Part shown: positions 10,006-18,259 of the stretch, one piece after another
Layout: each line of letters opens with the position of its first letter
Position numbering within the stretch: position 1 is the stretch's first letter
NCBI RefSeq assembly: GCF_007830445.1
Contig: NZ_VLKR01000023.1
Location: forward strand, 1 to 64,000
Source of the DNA: Sphingobacterium siyangense
GTDB taxonomy: Bacteria; Bacteroidota; Bacteroidia; Sphingobacteriales; Sphingobacteriaceae
Direction: 5' to 3'
Length of the DNA stretch: 64,000 nucleotides
The notes under the pieces: generated by a model
Told to the model about the DNA's origin: nothing
Databases searched by the model: none
What the model saw: the letters and a program-made list of their open reading frames with translations, nothing else
Made by a program: the position numbers and the translations under genes

Positions 10006-11598
10006 ATGTTATTTCGCAAAAACAATTTATCATTCACCCTTGTGGTATTATTTATGGGTATGTATGTAGGAGGTCATGCGCAAACTGTCAACCGAACTAA
10101 AGTTAAGCAGAAGCACCAATCGGTATCCACAACAGAACGCCCCAATATTGTCGTGTTTTTTGTGGATGACCTCGGTTGGCAGGACATGTCCGAACCATTT
10201 TACAAGGTCAAAACGCCGATCAACGAAAAGTTTCATACCCCCTATCTGGAAACATTGGCCAAAGAAGCCATTAAATTTACCAATGCGTATGCAACACCGG
10301 TGTGCACACCTTCCCGAGTGAGCTTTCTGACCGGCTTAAATGCTGCTCATCATCGTGTCACCAATTGGACCCATCCCAAGGCTGACACCCCGACCGATAG
10401 CAGAGATGAATTGTTGAATCCACCGGATTGGAATATCAACGGACTAAGCCCTGTGCCCAATATACCACATACGATATATGCTACTCCATTTCCAAGCATC
10501 CTTAAGGCCAATGGTTACTATACCATTCATGTGGGTAAAGCACATTGGGGATCTGCCGGAACTCCTGGTGCCAGCCCTTTAAATTTGGGCTTTATGGTCA
10601 ATATTGCAGGACACTCCGCTGGGCACCCACAAAACTACTATGGCGAGCAGAATTACGGTAACCTTCCTGGCAAAGCAGGTTATCAGGCAGTTCCCGACCT
10701 TATGGAATATCATGGCACATCCACATTTCTAACGGAAGCCTTAACCCGGGAGGCGCTGAAGGCACTGGAGGAGCCTATACGCCGTAAGGAGCCTTTTTTC
10801 CTTAATTTTTCCAACTATGCGGTGCATGTCCCGATCCAACCCGATCCACGTTTTGTGCAAAAATACCTCGATCGTGGCTTAGATTCCACTGAAGCAGCTT
10901 ATGCTTCACTGGTCGAAGGTTATGACAAAAGTGTGGGTGATATCGTTCAATTTCTTAAAGACAAAAACCTATACGATAACACCGTCATTATTTTCCTTAG
11001 CGACAATGGCGGACTTAGCCTCAGCCCAATGCGCTCCGGACCAAGCCATACACAGAACCTACCATTAAAAGCTGGGAAAGGGTCGGTTTACGAAGGTGGA
11101 ATCCGGGTTCCTCTGTTGATCAAACAGGCCAAGCAGCACTCTGCAAGCACAGATGCTACCCCTGTTATGGTCGAAGATCTCTTTCCAACGATTCTCAGTT
11201 TAGCCAAAATAGATCGCTATCGGCTCGTACAGGAAAAACCAGATGGAAAAAATCTTTTGCCATTAATGGAAGGTAATAGGTCCGACAATTGGAACAGCCG
11301 TCCATTGGTATGGAATATCCCCAACAAGTGGACAGTGCCAGACGGCCCTGGAATCAACTTTTTCTCGGCAATAAGACAAGGTGATTATAAGTTGCTTTAC
11401 GATATGAAAAATGGGAAGCTTGAACTTTATAACCTCCAGCAAGATATCGGTGAGCTCAACAATCTTGCCCCAAAAATGAAAGGAAAAACCAGCGAGCTCA
11501 GCAAGTTACTTTCGGATATGCTCCGCACGTGGAAGGCTCAGTTACCGACCTACAAAGCTACAGGACAGCAGATCCCCTATCCTGATCAAATAAGATAA
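10006..11598 (+). CDS. Family S1 (formylglycine-dependent) sulfatase
   Basis: 530 residues. It would hydrolyse sulfate esters on a carbohydrate in the periplasm. Signal peptide at 1-25 (GGHAQ). Metal-binding Asp pair in NIVVFFVDDLGW (residues 54-55). The active-site motif is C-T-P-S-R with Cys100, which would be converted to formylglycine. Further motifs are HVGKAHWG and FLSDNGG (about residue 330). Length is normal for secreted Bacteroidota sulfatases. It sits 33 bp behind GH110, implying that the sulfated residue is on the galactose-containing chain. No sulfatase-maturating enzyme is in the window. Confidence 0.92.
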   Translation: MLFRKNNLSFTLVVLFMGMYVGGHAQTVNRTKVKQKHQSVSTTERPNIVVFFVDDLGWQDMSEPFYKVKTPINEKFHTPYLETLAKEAIKFTNAYATPVCTPSRVSFLTGLNAAHHRVTNWTHPKADTPTDSRDELLNPPDWNINGLSPVPNIPHTIYATPFPSILKANGYYTIHVGKAHWGSAGTPGASPLNLGFMVNIAGHSAGHPQNYYGEQNYGNLPGKAGYQAVPDLMEYHGTSTFLTEALTREALKALEEPIRRKEPFFLNFSNYAVHVPIQPDPRFVQKYLDRGLDSTEAAYASLVEGYDKSVGDIVQFLKDKNLYDNTVIIFLSDNGGLSLSPMRSGPSHTQNLPLKAGKGSVYEGGIRVPLLIKQAKQHSASTDATPVMVEDLFPTILSLAKIDRYRLVQEKPDGKNLLPLMEGNRSDNWNSRPLVWNIPNKWTVPDGPGINFFSAIRQGDYKLLYDMKNGKLELYNLQQDIGELNNLAPKMKGKTSELSKLLSDMLRTWKAQLPTYKATGQQIPYPDQIR

Positions 11599-11608
11599 CC
11601 CAAGTCCA

Positions 11609-11659
11609 ATGATAAACAGCAGATTTTTAAAATTGACCGAAAGCTCTGCTGTTTATTAT
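11609..11659 (+). terminator. Possible terminator after the sulfatase
   Basis: An inverted repeat of about 14 bp (ATGATAAACAGCAGA near 11609-11623 with TCTGCTGTTTATTAT near 11644-11658) has a 20-nt loop and ends in a weak T/A-rich tail. It lies 11 bp after the sulfatase stop and before the promoter of the next gene. The long loop makes it uncertain. Confidence 0.45.
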
Positions 11660-11718
11660 TGAGCCATACAGCAGATAAATTTGAGCTACCAGCAAAAACA
11701 GATCTATCTCAGCAGTCA

Positions 11719-11726
11719 TACCTTTG
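11719..11726 (+). promoter_or_regulatory. -7 promoter element TACCTTTG
   Basis: This is an exact match to the Bacteroidota -7 consensus TAnnTTTG, 18 bp before an ATG at 11745. It overlaps an in-frame TTG at 11724, so that upstream codon cannot be the start. This is why the next gene is started at 11745. No clear -33 element is seen. Confidence 0.6.
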
Positions 11727-11744
11727 TTGTATTACAACAAGCAG

Positions 11745-12869
11745 ATGACAACAAGAAACAACAGCAATAAGTGGCTTCGGTTTTTGAAAAGAACAATCTT
11801 AGGACTGACTGTTTTCATCGCTCTTATCGCACTATATATGATGCATCCACAATTCGGCAAAAGACCCTCGGGTGAAAGACTTCAACGCATACAGCTATCG
11901 AAACAGTTTAAAGACGGAAAATTCCAGAATAGCAGCCCTACACCACAGCTCACGCAGCCCTGGACCGTAGCCCTATACGATTATTTTTTTAAGCGCTCGA
12001 ACGAAACAAGTCCCAAATACACTATACCAACAGTGGATATCGACTGGGAAAAGTTGTTAAGTCAGCCTCATGGGCTTGTTTGGTTTGGTCACTCCTCTTA
12101 TTTCCTTCGTCTCGATGGTAAGAACATACTCGTCGATCCTGTCCTTAGTGGCAGTGCTTCCCCTATTCCAGGAAGTGTAAAAGCGTTTAAAGGAGCCGAT
12201 GTCTCTACCGTATCTGCTCTACCGCCGATTGACTATCTATTTATATCACATGACCATTATGATCACATGGATTATAAGACGTTAAAGGCACTACAACCCC
12301 GGGTTGGAAAAGTCATTGTTGGCCTTGGTGTTGGCTCCCATCTTGAATATTGGGGATATCGTCCTGAGCAGATCATCGAAAAAGATTGGTGGGACGAAAT
12401 CAACTTGGATGATGGTTTCAGTGTAACAGTTGCGCCTGCCAGGCATTTTTCAGGCCGCAGTATATTTACAGCCAATACATTATGGGCATCCTATGTCCTC
12501 CAGACACCTTCCATGCGACTCTATTTAGGCGGGGACAGCGGATACGATAGCCATTTCAAAGAGATAGGCAATCAATTGGGTCCTTTTGACCTGGCTATAC
12601 TGGAAAACGGCCAATACGACCTCAGCTGGAAACATATTCACATGATGCCGGAGGAGGTTGTCCAAGCGGCACATGATCTCAAAGCTACCTTACTGTTTCC
12701 GGTTCATTCGTCCAAGTTTGTATTGGCCAATCATGCCTGGAATGAACCTTTAGAACGCATTTCTAAGGAAGCAACACAACAACAACAGCCTTTGCTTACC
12801 CCCATAATCGGCCAGGTCATCGACCTCGATCAGCCCCCTTTACCACCTAGTTATTGGTGGCGGAAATAA
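11745..12869 (+). CDS. Membrane-anchored metallo-beta-lactamase-fold hydrolase (UlaG / NAPE-PLD-like)
   Basis: 374 residues from the ATG at 11745, chosen because the -7 element overlaps the upstream TTG. An N-terminal membrane segment (about residues 12-32, rich in L/F/I) is followed by the MBL domain: HSSYFLRLDGKNILVDP, the zinc motif HDHYDHMD (HxHxDH), GLGVGSHL, PARHFSGR and LGGDSGY. This pattern fits the NAPE-PLD/UlaG-like branch, whose members act on phosphodiesters or lactones; the substrate is unknown. It has its own promoter behind the sulfatase and converges with the AraC gene, with only 2 bp between stop codons. Confidence 0.82.
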   Translation: MTTRNNSNKWLRFLKRTILGLTVFIALIALYMMHPQFGKRPSGERLQRIQLSKQFKDGKFQNSSPTPQLTQPWTVALYDYFFKRSNETSPKYTIPTVDIDWEKLLSQPHGLVWFGHSSYFLRLDGKNILVDPVLSGSASPIPGSVKAFKGADVSTVSALPPIDYLFISHDHYDHMDYKTLKALQPRVGKVIVGLGVGSHLEYWGYRPEQIIEKDWWDEINLDDGFSVTVAPARHFSGRSIFTANTLWASYVLQTPSMRLYLGGDSGYDSHFKEIGNQLGPFDLAILENGQYDLSWKHIHMMPEEVVQAAHDLKATLLFPVHSSKFVLANHAWNEPLERISKEATQQQQPLLTPIIGQVIDLDQPPLPPSYWWRK

Positions 12870-12871
12870 TT

Positions 12872-13687
12872 TTAAGCAACGGAATTGATAGTCGCTGGTG
12901 TTATGCCAAACTTCTCCTTGAAAGAAGCATAGAAATGAGAAAGGTTTTCAAAACCCAGATCAAGATAAAAATCTGCAGGTTTTTGTCGCTTATTTTCAAT
13001 TAGATAATAAGCCTCAGAAAGACGTCTTTCTTGTAGCCATTTTCGGGGAGACGTCTGGAATATTTTCTCAAAATCACGTTTAAAGCTTGCTAAACTACGC
13101 CCTGTTAGTTTCGCAAAGTTTTCTAAAGGTACATTGTACCGATAGTTTTTAACCATAAATTGTTCGAGATCAATTTTATGCGGCTCCGAAAAGTCAAAAA
13201 GCAGGTCTTTTAACTGTGGATAGCTTTCCAACAACAAAGTGATCAACTCGTAGATCTTGATATTTTCCATCTGCGGGCTCACTCGGTCGGTGGCTTCCGC
13301 ATAGGGGGTCAATGACTCAAAATAACTTTTTATAAACAGGTTACTTTCCAGTACAACATTGGACTCACCCTGATACTTTTTGTCCGAACTGAGGTGATGG
13401 TCCATCGCGTATTGCTTCAGCCGATCAGCCCGCAGGAATACTGAAACAGATTTGTAAACATTATTTTTCGCGGGATATTTAAAAGCTTTGGCCAGTTGGT
13501 TTCTACGGGCAACCACAATCTGCCCTTCTGTCGCCACCAATTTTCCTTTCTGATGGTCCAGATGTGTTTCACCAGATAGCTGAAAAAAAACGACATGTTC
13601 GGGAATGAACTGTTCGTGCCCAAATGCTTTCTCGACATAACAGGAATACAAAAAGGCATTCCCAAAATCTTTCTCTTCCATGCTCAA
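12872..13687 (-). CDS. AraC-family transcriptional regulator
   Basis: 271 residues. The C-terminal third is a double helix-turn-helix of AraC type (about 175-268: NYRYNVPLENFAKLTGRS, then FYLDLGFENLSHFYASFKEKFG). The N-terminal part (about 1-150) resembles the cupin-like ligand domain of exsA-type regulators (PEHVVFFQLSG, GQIVVARRNQLAK). The stop nearly touches the plus-strand hydrolase stop. The target is not known; its position in locus 1 suggests it may control the adjacent plus- or minus-strand genes. Confidence 0.88.
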   Translation of the reverse strand: MSMEEKDFGNAFLYSCYVEKAFGHEQFIPEHVVFFQLSGETHLDHQKGKLVATEGQIVVARRNQLAKAFKYPAKNNVYKSVSVFLRADRLKQYAMDHHLSSDKKYQGESNVVLESNLFIKSYFESLTPYAEATDRVSPQMENIKIYELITLLLESYPQLKDLLFDFSEPHKIDLEQFMVKNYRYNVPLENFAKLTGRSLASFKRDFEKIFQTSPRKWLQERRLSEAYYLIENKRQKPADFYLDLGFENLSHFYASFKEKFGITPATINSVA

Positions 13688-13896
13688 TACGATTTATTTT
13701 AAACGGCTCTGCGATTATGGGTACCGATAGCTAAAATCAGTCCCAGCCTAAAGGTAGCAAATATCTCATACCTTTTGCAAAGTCTAGTTGTCCGAAAGCT
13801 CAAAATATAGTTGGTACACAGCTCAAATCAAATCGCAAAAAAAACTCAACGCATAGTCACCTATGTGTTTCAATATGGTTCCATTCGAACTGCCCA

Positions 13897-14454
13897 TTAC
13901 TTCTTTGCAGCAAGGCGCTTACGTATAATACTGACAAATTCGGGTGAAACCCCCAGGTAGGATGCAATATAGTATTGCGGTACCCTTTGGGAGATAGTCG
14001 GGTATAGTTCAATAAATTCGAGATAGCGATCGGCGGCTGGTTTGGCCATTGTATGGATCAGCCTATTTTGCAGAACAGCGAGCCGACGTTGCACCAACAT
14101 ACGAAAAACTCGCTCAAACTTTGGAACAGTCTCTAATAATCTCTCTTTCGTCTCTGGTGTTAACATCAAAAACTCACTGTCTTCTAATGTTTCCATGTAT
14201 AAACTGGATGGTGTATGATAATGAAATGAAGCAATATCACTAATCCACCAATCTTCGACAGCAAATGCCAGCGTTACTTCAAAACCATTTTCATCCAGAT
14301 AATAAATCCGGACACACCCTTTTTGAAGATATCCTTCAAACTGACAAATTTCCCCCTCCCCCAATAGCATTGTTTTTTTGGGAACCTTCTTTGTTATCAG
14401 TAAACCAGTAAACTGTTCGGTTTCTTCGGCTGTCAAAGTAATGCACTTGGACAC
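13897..14454 (-). CDS. Crp/Fnr-family regulator (cyclic-nucleotide-binding fold)
   Basis: 185 residues. The N-terminal cNMP-binding-like jelly roll (about 10-115: KTMLLGEGEICQFEGYLQKG, VRIYYLDENGFEVTLAFAVE) is followed by a shortened helix-turn-helix (PQYYIASYLGVSPEFVSIIRKRL). This is the common short Bacteroidota Crp type, which usually lacks canonical cAMP ligands. It lacks the N-terminal Cys cluster of the 28 kb regulator. It lies 53 bp downstream of the response-regulator gene and may be transcribed with it. Confidence 0.85.
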   Translation of the reverse strand: MSKCITLTAEETEQFTGLLITKKVPKKTMLLGEGEICQFEGYLQKGCVRIYYLDENGFEVTLAFAVEDWWISDIASFHYHTPSSLYMETLEDSEFLMLTPETKERLLETVPKFERVFRMLVQRRLAVLQNRLIHTMAKPAADRYLEFIELYPTISQRVPQYYIASYLGVSPEFVSIIRKRLAAKK

Positions 14455-14507
14455 ATTTTTAAGAATATTTTCGTATAATATAGGATTTCTTTAAATAGAT
14501 CCGGTCG

Positions 14508-15218
14508 TCAAACGCCTTCATTTTCGTGTAAAATATAACCCGCTCCATAGATACTTTCGATATGAAGTTTGCGATCCATCTGCAGCAATTTACGAAGTCG
14601 GGAGATAAAAACCTCTAGACTCTTACCGTTAAAAAAATCCGTATTACCCCAAAACTGCAACAGGAGATCTTTTTTATTGACCAATAGATTTTTATGAAGG
14701 ACCAGATGTCGCAGCAACTCAGCTTCACGGACTGTGAGCTTTTGTATGTTTCCCATTCCATCATGCAAACTATAGCGTTCCATGTTGAGCAACAGACAAC
14801 CGATAGCGAGTTCGATTTCCGGATTTGTCTGCACTTCGGGCGCATTTGCCACGGTCAATAAATTGCGAATCTTGAGCAGTATTTCGTCCATGTCAAAAGG
14901 TTTCGCAATGTAATCAACAGCGCCCAGACTAAGTCCTCTGAGTCGCGATGTGCGTTCATGAAGTGCTGTCAAAAAGAAAATAGGTTGCCCAGGATTCAAT
15001 TGTATCATTTGTTGCGCCAGGTCAAAACCATTACCATCGGGCAACTGCACATCAATAATTAGTAATTTGACGGCACAGGACTGAAAAGCCGTCCAGCCTC
15101 CTTGCGCCGTGCTTTCCCAGCGTACCCTCAAGCCTTTGTATCGCAAATAACGTGAGAAAACTTCGCCCAAATCAGGTTCGTCTTCAATCAAAAGGATGTC
15201 AATCTTATCTTTTGCCAT
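14508..15218 (-). CDS. OmpR-family response regulator
   Basis: 236 residues from the ATG at 15218 (MAKDKIDIL); a further ATG lies four codons upstream at 15230. The receiver domain has the acidic pair in LLIEDEPDLGEV, the phospho-acceptor Asp in LLIIDVQLPDGNG (residue 56) and Lys in YIAKPFD (106). The winged-helix output domain is C-terminal (LTVREAELLRHLVLHKN, VFISRLRKLL, IYGAGYIL). The start overlaps the end of the kinase gene, so the two are translationally coupled. Likely target: the four 11-bp tandem repeats at 16660-16703, since OmpR-type regulators bind direct repeats spaced 10-11 bp. Confidence 0.9.
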   Translation of the reverse strand: MAKDKIDILLIEDEPDLGEVFSRYLRYKGLRVRWESTAQGGWTAFQSCAVKLLIIDVQLPDGNGFDLAQQMIQLNPGQPIFFLTALHERTSRLRGLSLGAVDYIAKPFDMDEILLKIRNLLTVANAPEVQTNPEIELAIGCLLLNMERYSLHDGMGNIQKLTVREAELLRHLVLHKNLLVNKKDLLLQFWGNTDFFNGKSLEVFISRLRKLLQMDRKLHIESIYGAGYILHENEGV

Positions 15219-16620
15219 TGAATGCCACATTACTCATGTAAATATAAAAAATTGTACCGGAACCAGACTTACTGCCTGCTACACGGATCGTCCAACCCAG
15301 CCTATCCAAATAAGATTTGACATAGTAAAGCCCCAGTCCCAGTCCGGGTTTATTACCGGATAGTTCCCCCCTATAAAATGCTGTAAATATCGCTTCCTGA
15401 TCTGCAGCGGCGATTCCAACTCCATTATCCACTATTTTGAGGTTATAATGATGATATTGCTGCTCCCAGCTAAACTGAATCGTCTTCTTACTATTATCGT
15501 TAAATTTTATCGCATTGGATACCAGGTTATCTAAGATTGAGAAATAATAATCTTCATCGAGATTCATCGCTACATCGGCAGCTAAAGGTTCATATTGAAT
15601 TTCAATTTCACCCCGGTAGCGCAAATGAAGTTCTTTCAGTATTTGCTGTGTCAGCCGATCAATAGAAACGGATACAATTTTCGCCTCTTGTTCCTGTAAT
15701 GCCACAGATCCCATGACCTGTTCAAAATAAGCTTTGAGCCGTTTGGCTTGCCTTTCTACGATGCGCCCAAGTTGTGCCACCTCCTTATCGTCTTTTCCTG
15801 TTTCACGATCGATCAAACTATGTGCACTGATCAAAATTGTCGTCAGTGGCGTATTAAATTCATGGCGCATATGATTTAGAAAACTCGTTTTCAGGTCTGC
15901 CAATTTACGCTGGTTGATCCAATTACGATAGGTTCGATAACTCAATAATACGATCACAACAATACAAGCTAAGGAGAGTAAAAACACGGGCAACATACGT
16001 TGGAAAATGCGCCAATCCCTATTTTCATAATCAACATACAGGCTATAGGTAAAACGATAAGGAATGGGATTCTTGTCGCTAACAGACAGTTGGAATACCC
16101 TATTATTATTTGTTCCGCGCTTGAGTGTTCCACTGATTAAACCTGCGCGATCATCGGCAGCTAACGTATAGAAAGTCGTCCAGGCACGGTCTCCTGCATT
16201 ATATATTTCTAATTTATCAAAATGGAATAGGTAAACAAGTGTCGTATCGAGCCCTTGCTGATATACGATCCGACGAAAAATACTGTCTAACGACTGCTGC
16301 CTCCGCATCTGATCGAGAAAGCCATTCATACAATGGTTACCGTACTGGTCTACGTCTGCGGACTTATTTATTTTTTTTTCATACCATTTCGGCAAACAGG
16401 GTACCAATGTTGTCTGGAATATGGCATCTCCCCCAGGGAATATCTTATCATCCATAATAACAGCTCCATAAGCATTCTGGATCCGGTTGAGCTGTCCAAT
16501 CTGATAATTCTTGTCTTCAAGCTTATACGTATTGAAGATCAGAAAACCGATCAGCCCTGTTAAGATCAAGAAGCTTGTTCCGAATGCCCAAGGATATATA
16601 TTTTTACCGGTACTCTTCAT
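15205..16620 (-). CDS. Sensor histidine kinase
   Basis: 471 residues. Two membrane segments (about 11-29 and 209-227) bracket a periplasmic sensor region of about 180 residues. HisKA has the phosphorylated His at 253 (NHMRHEFNTPLTT). The ATPase domain has N-box LDNLVSNAIKFND, G1 KIVDNGVGIA and G2 GLGLGLYYVKSYL. It is co-transcribed with the response regulator downstream (overlap of 14-26 bp). It is a classical kinase, not a hybrid system. The signal is unknown; the divergent fucosidase gene suggests a glycan-related or envelope cue. Confidence 0.92.
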   Translation of the reverse strand: MKSTGKNIYPWAFGTSFLILTGLIGFLIFNTYKLEDKNYQIGQLNRIQNAYGAVIMDDKIFPGGDAIFQTTLVPCLPKWYEKKINKSADVDQYGNHCMNGFLDQMRRQQSLDSIFRRIVYQQGLDTTLVYLFHFDKLEIYNAGDRAWTTFYTLAADDRAGLISGTLKRGTNNNRVFQLSVSDKNPIPYRFTYSLYVDYENRDWRIFQRMLPVFLLSLACIVVIVLLSYRTYRNWINQRKLADLKTSFLNHMRHEFNTPLTTILISAHSLIDRETGKDDKEVAQLGRIVERQAKRLKAYFEQVMGSVALQEQEAKIVSVSIDRLTQQILKELHLRYRGEIEIQYEPLAADVAMNLDEDYYFSILDNLVSNAIKFNDNSKKTIQFSWEQQYHHYNLKIVDNGVGIAAADQEAIFTAFYRGELSGNKPGLGLGLYYVKSYLDRLGWTIRVAGSKSGSGTIFYIYMSNVAFNGKR

Positions 16621-16659
16621 GGTTTAAAAATAACATCAATTTGTCGAATCAAGATAGCT

Positions 16660-16703
16660 ATTAGGCTTTTATTAGGCTTTCGTTAGGTTTCCATTAGGCT
16701 TAA
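16660..16703. promoter_or_regulatory. Four tandem 11-bp repeats (ATTAGGCTTTN), probable response-regulator site
   Basis: Four back-to-back 11-mers start at 16660, 16671, 16682 and 16693: ATTAGGCTTTT, ATTAGGCTTTC, GTTAGGTTTCC, ATTAGGCTTAA. The TTAGG core is invariant. The one-helical-turn spacing puts all copies on the same DNA face. The array lies between the divergent kinase and GH29 genes, ending 17 bp before the GH29 -7 element, where an activator would contact RNA polymerase. Confidence 0.75.
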
Positions 16704-16720
16704 ATAACACAACCTTGACC

Positions 16721-16728
16721 TATCTTTA
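16721..16728 (+). promoter_or_regulatory. -7 promoter element of GH29 (TATCTTTA)
   Basis: It matches TAnnTTTG with one mismatch at the last base and lies 22 bp before the GH29 ATG. The tandem repeats replace a recognisable -33 element, consistent with activator dependence. Confidence 0.5.
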
Positions 16729-16750
16729 CAACATAACAACTTCATAAATT

Positions 16751-18160
16751 ATGTCCAAAATTTCACAGCCCCTACTTTACTGCCTATCCTTTCTTTTACT
16801 GGGCAACACGCTATTGGCACAATCCAGTTTTTCAAAGAAGGTCCTTGAGCAGAGCCAGCTCGACTTTGTCAATCTTGGATTCGGTATGTTCATCCACTAT
16901 GGCATGCCTACTTTTATGGAACAAGACTGGTCCGATCCTAATGCCGCGCTTGAACTGTTCAAATCTCCGAGGCTCAACGCCGATCAATGGGCCAAAGCTG
17001 CCAAGTCGGCCAACATGAGCTATGGTTGCCTAACCACTAAGCACCATAGTGGCTTTCCGATCTGGAATACCAAAACAACAGATTATAATGTAATGAACAC
17101 GCCTTTACATCGTGATGTTGTTAAAGAATTTACGGATGCCTTCCGCAAAAATGGTTTGCGTGTTATGCTGTATTATTCCATTTTGGATATGCATCAAGGC
17201 ATACGTCCACATACCATTACGAAAGCACATATCCAATTGATCAAAGATCAGTTGACCGAATTACTGACTCAATACGGCGAAATCGACGCCTTGGTCATCG
17301 ATGGATGGGACGCCCCTTGGTCGCGAATTTCGTACGATGACGTTCCTTTCGATGACATCTACTATCTTGTCAAGTCACTCCAACCGAAATGTTTGTTGAT
17401 GGATCTCAATTCGGCAAAATATCCAGGTGATGCGTTGTTTTACACCGATATCAAATCGTACGAACAAGGCGCAGGTCAATTTATCTCCAAGGAACATAAC
17501 AAATTGCCGGCAATGGCCTGTCTTCCCTTACAGCAAAATTGGTTCTGGAAAACATCGTTTCCGAACACCCCAGTTAAAAACGTCAATGAATTGGTCGAGA
17601 AATTTGTAATTCCTTACAACAACGCCTATTGCAACTTTATGCTCAATGTAGCACCCAATAGTGATGGTCTGATGGATCAAAATGCACTTGATGCACTGAA
17701 GACAATCGGTACATTATACAAAAATAAACCCAACTACAGCTCATTACCAAGTTACCAGGCACCAATAGTCGACCACAATATGGCCAAGCAGGTACCTTCC
17801 TACAGTAGCTGGAGCGAAGATATGAACATTATGGATTTTGCCAACGACGATAACTTTGGCAGTGCCTGGGTCTCCAATCCGGCAGTCAAAGGTGAAGTAT
17901 GGTATGAATTGGATTTTGAACGTAGTAAAGCTTTCAATAGTGTTGTTATTACCGAAGGAAAAGACAATCCTTCACAGTATCACTTATCCTATCTGAAAGA
18001 TGGAAAATGGCATCCTATCGCGGTTACAGCCGTACAACAGGGCCGCATCAAGATCTTCCGCTTTGATGAAGTACTGGGACAAAAATTACGCTTCAGCATT
18101 AAACCTGAAAAAGGCCATGCCGTCGTAAACGAAATCGGCGTTTACCAAGAAAGACGTTAA
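16751..18160 (+). CDS. GH29 alpha-L-fucosidase
   Basis: 469 residues, secreted (signal peptide to about residue 24, LLAQS). It would release alpha-linked L-fucose with retention. Family features: GFGMFIHYGM (about 43-52), LTTKHHSGFPIW (94-105, equivalent to TKHHDGF), the nucleophile Asp184 in ALVIDGWDAPW, and a C-terminal beta-sandwich (about 365-469, WVSNPAVKGEVWYELDF). Length is typical. It stands alone between the two-component genes and a convergent susD, with its own regulated promoter. In locus 1 it would remove fucose that blocks the galactosidase, as in blood-group B structures. Confidence 0.92.
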   Translation: MSKISQPLLYCLSFLLLGNTLLAQSSFSKKVLEQSQLDFVNLGFGMFIHYGMPTFMEQDWSDPNAALELFKSPRLNADQWAKAAKSANMSYGCLTTKHHSGFPIWNTKTTDYNVMNTPLHRDVVKEFTDAFRKNGLRVMLYYSILDMHQGIRPHTITKAHIQLIKDQLTELLTQYGEIDALVIDGWDAPWSRISYDDVPFDDIYYLVKSLQPKCLLMDLNSAKYPGDALFYTDIKSYEQGAGQFISKEHNKLPAMACLPLQQNWFWKTSFPNTPVKNVNELVEKFVIPYNNAYCNFMLNVAPNSDGLMDQNALDALKTIGTLYKNKPNYSSLPSYQAPIVDHNMAKQVPSYSSWSEDMNIMDFANDDNFGSAWVSNPAVKGEVWYELDFERSKAFNSVVITEGKDNPSQYHLSYLKDGKWHPIAVTAVQQGRIKIFRFDEVLGQKLRFSIKPEKGHAVVNEIGVYQERR

Positions 18161-18199
18161 CAAACCAAAAAAAACTTCAATCAAACAGCCCCCTTAGTA

Positions 18200-18238
18200 G
18201 TAAAAACGGCTCCTTGCAATGCAAGAAGCCGTTTTTAC
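18200..18238. terminator. Bidirectional terminator between GH29 and susD
   Basis: A strong hairpin has arms GTAAAAACGGCT and AGCCGTTTTTAC extended by TTGCA/TGCAA, with A- and T-runs on the two sides. It serves both the plus-strand GH29 (stop 18160) and the minus-strand susD (stop 18260). Confidence 0.88.
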
Positions 18239-18259
18239 GAGGACTAATAAATTAAATTC

